From: Henriciella sp.
Lineage (GTDB): Bacteria; Pseudomonadota; Alphaproteobacteria; Caulobacterales; Hyphomonadaceae
DNA: 64,000 bases
Assembly: GCA_017642885.1 (NCBI GenBank)
Contig: JAEPOM010000011.1
Span: forward strand, 1 to 64,000
Reading direction: 5' to 3'
Below are positions 63,233 to 64,000 of this stretch, piece after piece. Position numbers and translations under genes: made by a program. The notes under the pieces were generated by a model. It was given only the letters and a program-made list of their open reading frames with translations. It was not told the DNA's origin and searched no databases. The first letter of the stretch is position 1, and the number at the start of each line of letters is the position of its first letter.

Positions 63233-64000
63233 TTATTCCGCTGGCGCAGGCTGCGCGTGACCGCCGCTTGTGCCAATTAGCTCTTCGCTGTCGATGGTGA
63301 CTTCGCCCGAATAGGACTCGCCGATCTTGCGATAAGGCCGACCGCCCCAGCTCCACCGGAACACGCGCCCGATCTCGACGCCGACGGCGTAGAGAGTTGG
63401 TACCAGCAGCAAGGATACGAAGATCGCGAACGCCACCGCGTAGCCCAGCGAAATAACCATCGGCTTGAGGAATTGTGCCTGCATAGACCGCTCAGCGATC
63501 AATGGCAGGATGCCGACAAATGTCGTGACCGAGGTCAGCAGGATCGGTCGGAACCGAGATACACCTGCGTCAACGAGCGCCTGCACGGCGCCAACACCTT
63601 CCTCCCGTTTTCGGTTCACGAAATCGACGAGGACGAGGTTGTCATTGATCACCACCCCAGCAGCAGCCGCGATCCCGAAGATCGAGAACATGGCCATGGA
63701 AGTACCTGTGATCGCATGCCCGAGGATCGCGCCCGTGAGCGCGAACGGAATCGCGGTCATCAGGAGGAGCGGCTGCGCGTAGGATCGGAACGCGATGGCG
63801 AGCACGATATACATGCAAACAATCGCACCGACCGCCAGCATGTTGAGCTCACGGAAGAAGCGTTGTTCCTCCTCAAACCCACCGGCTGCACCACGTTCAA
63901 TATCCGGGAACTGCTTCTCAAACTCCGGCCAGAAATTGACGTTCATGTCAGCCATAACCTGGTTACGACCGCCATCGCCTTTCACTTCCGCGTACACGGA
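63233..64000 (-). CDS. RND efflux pump permease, C-terminal part
   Basis: The frame is open to the window edge and holds only the last 255 residues. The segments FFRELNMLAVGAIVCMYIVLAIAFRSYAQPLLLMTAIPFALTGAILGHAITG, SIFGIAAAAGVVINDNLVLVDFVNRKREEG and RFRPILLTSVTTFVGILPLIAERSMQAQFLKPMVISLGYAVAFAIFVSLLLVPTLY are the second half of an AcrB/HAE1-type inner-membrane transporter. The proton-relay region in helix 4 lies outside the window. Substrate cannot be told. Confidence 0.93.
   Translation of the reverse strand, partial: SVYAEVKGDGGRNQVMADMNVNFWPEFEKQFPDIERGAAGGFEEEQRFFRELNMLAVGAIVCMYIVLAIAFRSYAQPLLLMTAIPFALTGAILGHAITGTSMAMFSIFGIAAAAGVVINDNLVLVDFVNRKREEGVGAVQALVDAGVSRFRPILLTSVTTFVGILPLIAERSMQAQFLKPMVISLGYAVAFAIFVSLLLVPTLYAVGVEIGRVFRWSWGGRPYRKIGESYSGEVTIDSEELIGTSGGHAQPAPAE

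Noticed and set aside
1-64000. Mobile elements, tRNA genes, CRISPR arrays or prophage genes
   Set aside because: Reading the gaps and gene products gave no transposase, integrase, cloverleaf-like stretch or regularly spaced repeat.

Overview
The window is a densely coded stretch of an alphaproteobacterial chromosome of moderately high GC. The protein set suggests a marine, Caulobacter-related lineage, and Hyphomonadaceae-like is my best guess. This rests on the separate hrcA-grpE and dnaK loci, rph-cinA and rdgB-hemW neighbours, an Mla-type ABC operon with a fused STAS domain, a PleC-like kinase beside pepN, TadG-type pilus proteins, many lipoproteins and several beta-oxidation-type enzymes. 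No 16S or other taxonomic marker is present, so this is inference. I see no rRNA, tRNA, CRISPR array, insertion sequence, phage gene or attachment site. No gap between genes exceeds about 300 bases.

Layout. 1-6.7 kb: 3' part of mnmC, pckA with a repeat-rich leader and a strong terminator, a glycerophosphodiesterase, two small lipoproteins (one nuclease-like), a flavodoxin-like protein and a PilZ protein. 6.8-14.3 kb: two acyl-CoA dehydrogenases in one operon, pepN, and a PAS sensor kinase. 14.3-17.8 kb: a four-gene lipid-transport operon (mlaE-mlaF-mlaD-auxiliary lipoprotein). 17.8-20.3 kb: dipeptide epimerase and a PhoX-like protein. 20.4-29.5 kb: the most accessory-looking part. It has a three-gene operon (lipocalin-like protein, APH kinase, small protein), hotdog thioesterases, an SDR, RidA, two TetR regulators, a Coq4-like protein and a PhyH dioxygenase. 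29.5-31.2 kb: an Lrp regulator divergent from indoleamine 2,3-dioxygenase. 31.3-38.7 kb: dnaK, an SMP-30-like lipoprotein, grpE-hrcA, an acyltransferase, rph and cinA. 38.7-45.7 kb: a beta-lactamase-like hydrolase, an XRE/DUF2975 pair, rdgB-hemW, a MoxR/CoxE-like pair and a cyclophilin. 45.7-54 kb: a CBS-domain hybrid kinase, a second-type ClpP, a 648-residue lipoprotein of unknown role, an acidic-tailed membrane protein, thyA, and a TadG-like protein whose von Willebrand domain is split by an adhesin-type module. 54-64 kb: a fused indolepyruvate ferredoxin oxidoreductase with a divergent Lrp regulator, a thiolase operon, an M13 peptidase, and the end of an RND efflux pump.

Together the genes describe a heterotroph that degrades amino acids, acyl chains and peptides. 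Tryptophan and other aromatic amino acids are served by two separate Lrp-controlled loci (dioxygenase and indolepyruvate oxidoreductase). Acyl chains are served by dehydrogenases, thiolase, thioesterases and possibly a hydroxyacyl kinase. Peptides are served by PepN, the M13 peptidase and dipeptide epimerase, with PckA for gluconeogenesis.

The most unusual items are the TadG-like domain insertion, the inverted repeat that spans the start codon of the dioxygenase gene, a probably leaderless TetR gene, a 19-base motif shared by two unlinked promoters, the CBS-hybrid kinase, and the APH/lipocalin-like operon. No single obviously new defence or mobile system was found.
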